Shown piece by piece: positions 59,431 through 60,000 of a stretch of 60,000 bases of DNA; position 1 is the stretch's first letter, and the number at the start of each line of letters is the position of its first letter. Source of the stretch: Symsagittifera roscoffensis (Eukaryota > Xenacoelomorpha > Acoela > Convolutidae); assembly GCF_963678635.1 (NCBI RefSeq), contig NC_087065.1, positions 37,103,888 to 37,163,887 on the forward strand. Direction: 5' to 3'. A program made the position numbers and the translations under genes. The notes beneath the pieces were generated by a model. The model was not told the origin of the DNA. It did no database searches and worked only from the letters and a program-made list of their open reading frames with translations.

Positions 59431-59889
59431 ATTTACGACAACAATAATTACTTTAATCATGATCATTATAATAAGAACTTCGAAGAAAGTGAGGAGTTAT
59501 ATGCTTGGGGTGGTTTTTTATTCGGACCACTTTCACTAAATTCTGATCCTTCTTGATCTACATGGGGCCAGCCGAATATGCTCACAACTGGTAACCTGCA
59601 GTGAGTATGCCTTAACTTTTTTATCCCGCAGTATCAAATCTTTCCAAATTGAATTACGGCAGCTAATTGGATTTGATGCTAGAAAAATAAGGCGACAGGG
59701 CATAAAAGTGACCGAACATTTAGAACACCAAAATGTATTAGCACCCAAAGTTACTACAAATACTAGCAATGCCATCCCAATAAGTTTCTGCAGATATCGA
59801 ACCACTTAAATACAAGATTTTCGATAATAGTTATGGTAATTTTAATAATGGTTGATGCGTGTTTAATTGTCAAAATTTCCGTTTTGGGT
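59431..59889. other. Non-coding stretch with one small open frame
   Basis: On the - strand, after the acceptor-like TATCTGCAG, an ATG near 59775 opens a frame of about 79 codons to 59536. Its hydrophobic start (MALLVFVVTLGA) looks like a signal peptide and six cysteines follow. Nothing identifies it and it may be chance. Confidence 0.2.
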
Positions 59890-60000
59890 TTCTCAGAAAT
59901 GTTTTAAAACAATCATTTTGCATTTTGTGTATCTGAGAAATGTATTCCGACTGTTACAACAATCATTTCGCGTTGCCAGTTTCTCAGAAATGTGTTTTGT
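59890..60000. repeat. Short degenerate tandem repeat at the window edge
   Basis: TTCTCAGAAATG (59890), ATCTGAGAAATG (59931) and TTCTCAGAAATG (59980) recur at 41 and 49 bp, with ACAATCATTT between them twice. The array probably continues beyond the window. Confidence 0.6.

Overview
The window is animal nuclear DNA: AT-rich, with spliced genes that use GT-AG introns and a dense load of transposable elements and tandem repeats. Only two complete host genes can be supported. The first, on the + strand at 7064-10778, encodes an OPA1-type mitochondrial inner-membrane dynamin (three exons, 896 aa). The second, on the - strand at 28241-24719, encodes a group II p21-activated kinase of the PAK4/mushroom-bodies-tiny type (two exons, 1056 aa). 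Group II PAKs point to a metazoan, but I cannot place the species further. No CRISPR array, operon or other prokaryotic feature is seen.

Layout. 1-7000: repeats. These include a hAT-like MITE with a perfect 8-bp target duplication (608-983), a recent 530-bp tandem duplication (1902-2941), one arm of a foldback element (4310-4500) and a decayed non-LTR endonuclease fragment (5583-6906). 7000-10830: the OPA1 gene, with a probable MITE in intron 1 and a polyadenylation signal. 11041-11705: a foldback element. 12310-14280: a decayed Jockey-like reverse transcriptase (- strand). 15053-23428: an 8.4-kb tandem array of ~932-bp units, the last two enlarged to ~1.4 kb. 24719-28241: the PAK gene, which carries an in-frame internal duplication of about 190 residues. 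29676-32365: a second decayed Jockey-like element and hAT-like MITE copies. 33230-38350: a decayed Ty3/gypsy-like LTR element with an internally duplicated RNase H/integrase segment. 39239-39641: another hAT-like MITE. 43387-45557: a foldback element with ~0.5-kb inverted arms. 46350-49905: six copies of a 595-bp tandem repeat, directly upstream of a decayed CR1/L2-like retrotransposon (49935-53330). 53331-60000: mostly nothing recognisable apart from a reverse transcriptase fragment (56823-57240), degenerate repeats and a well-preserved 730-bp foldback element (58701-59430).

The two host genes do not form a functional unit: one acts in mitochondrial fusion and cristae shape, the other in Cdc42/Rac-type cytoskeletal signalling. 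The rest is best read as an accessory repeat landscape. The most unusual items are the PAK protein (duplicated linker, degenerate CRIB, altered glycine loop and gatekeeper), the two large tandem arrays and the foldback families. I did not find evidence for a wholly new biological system.
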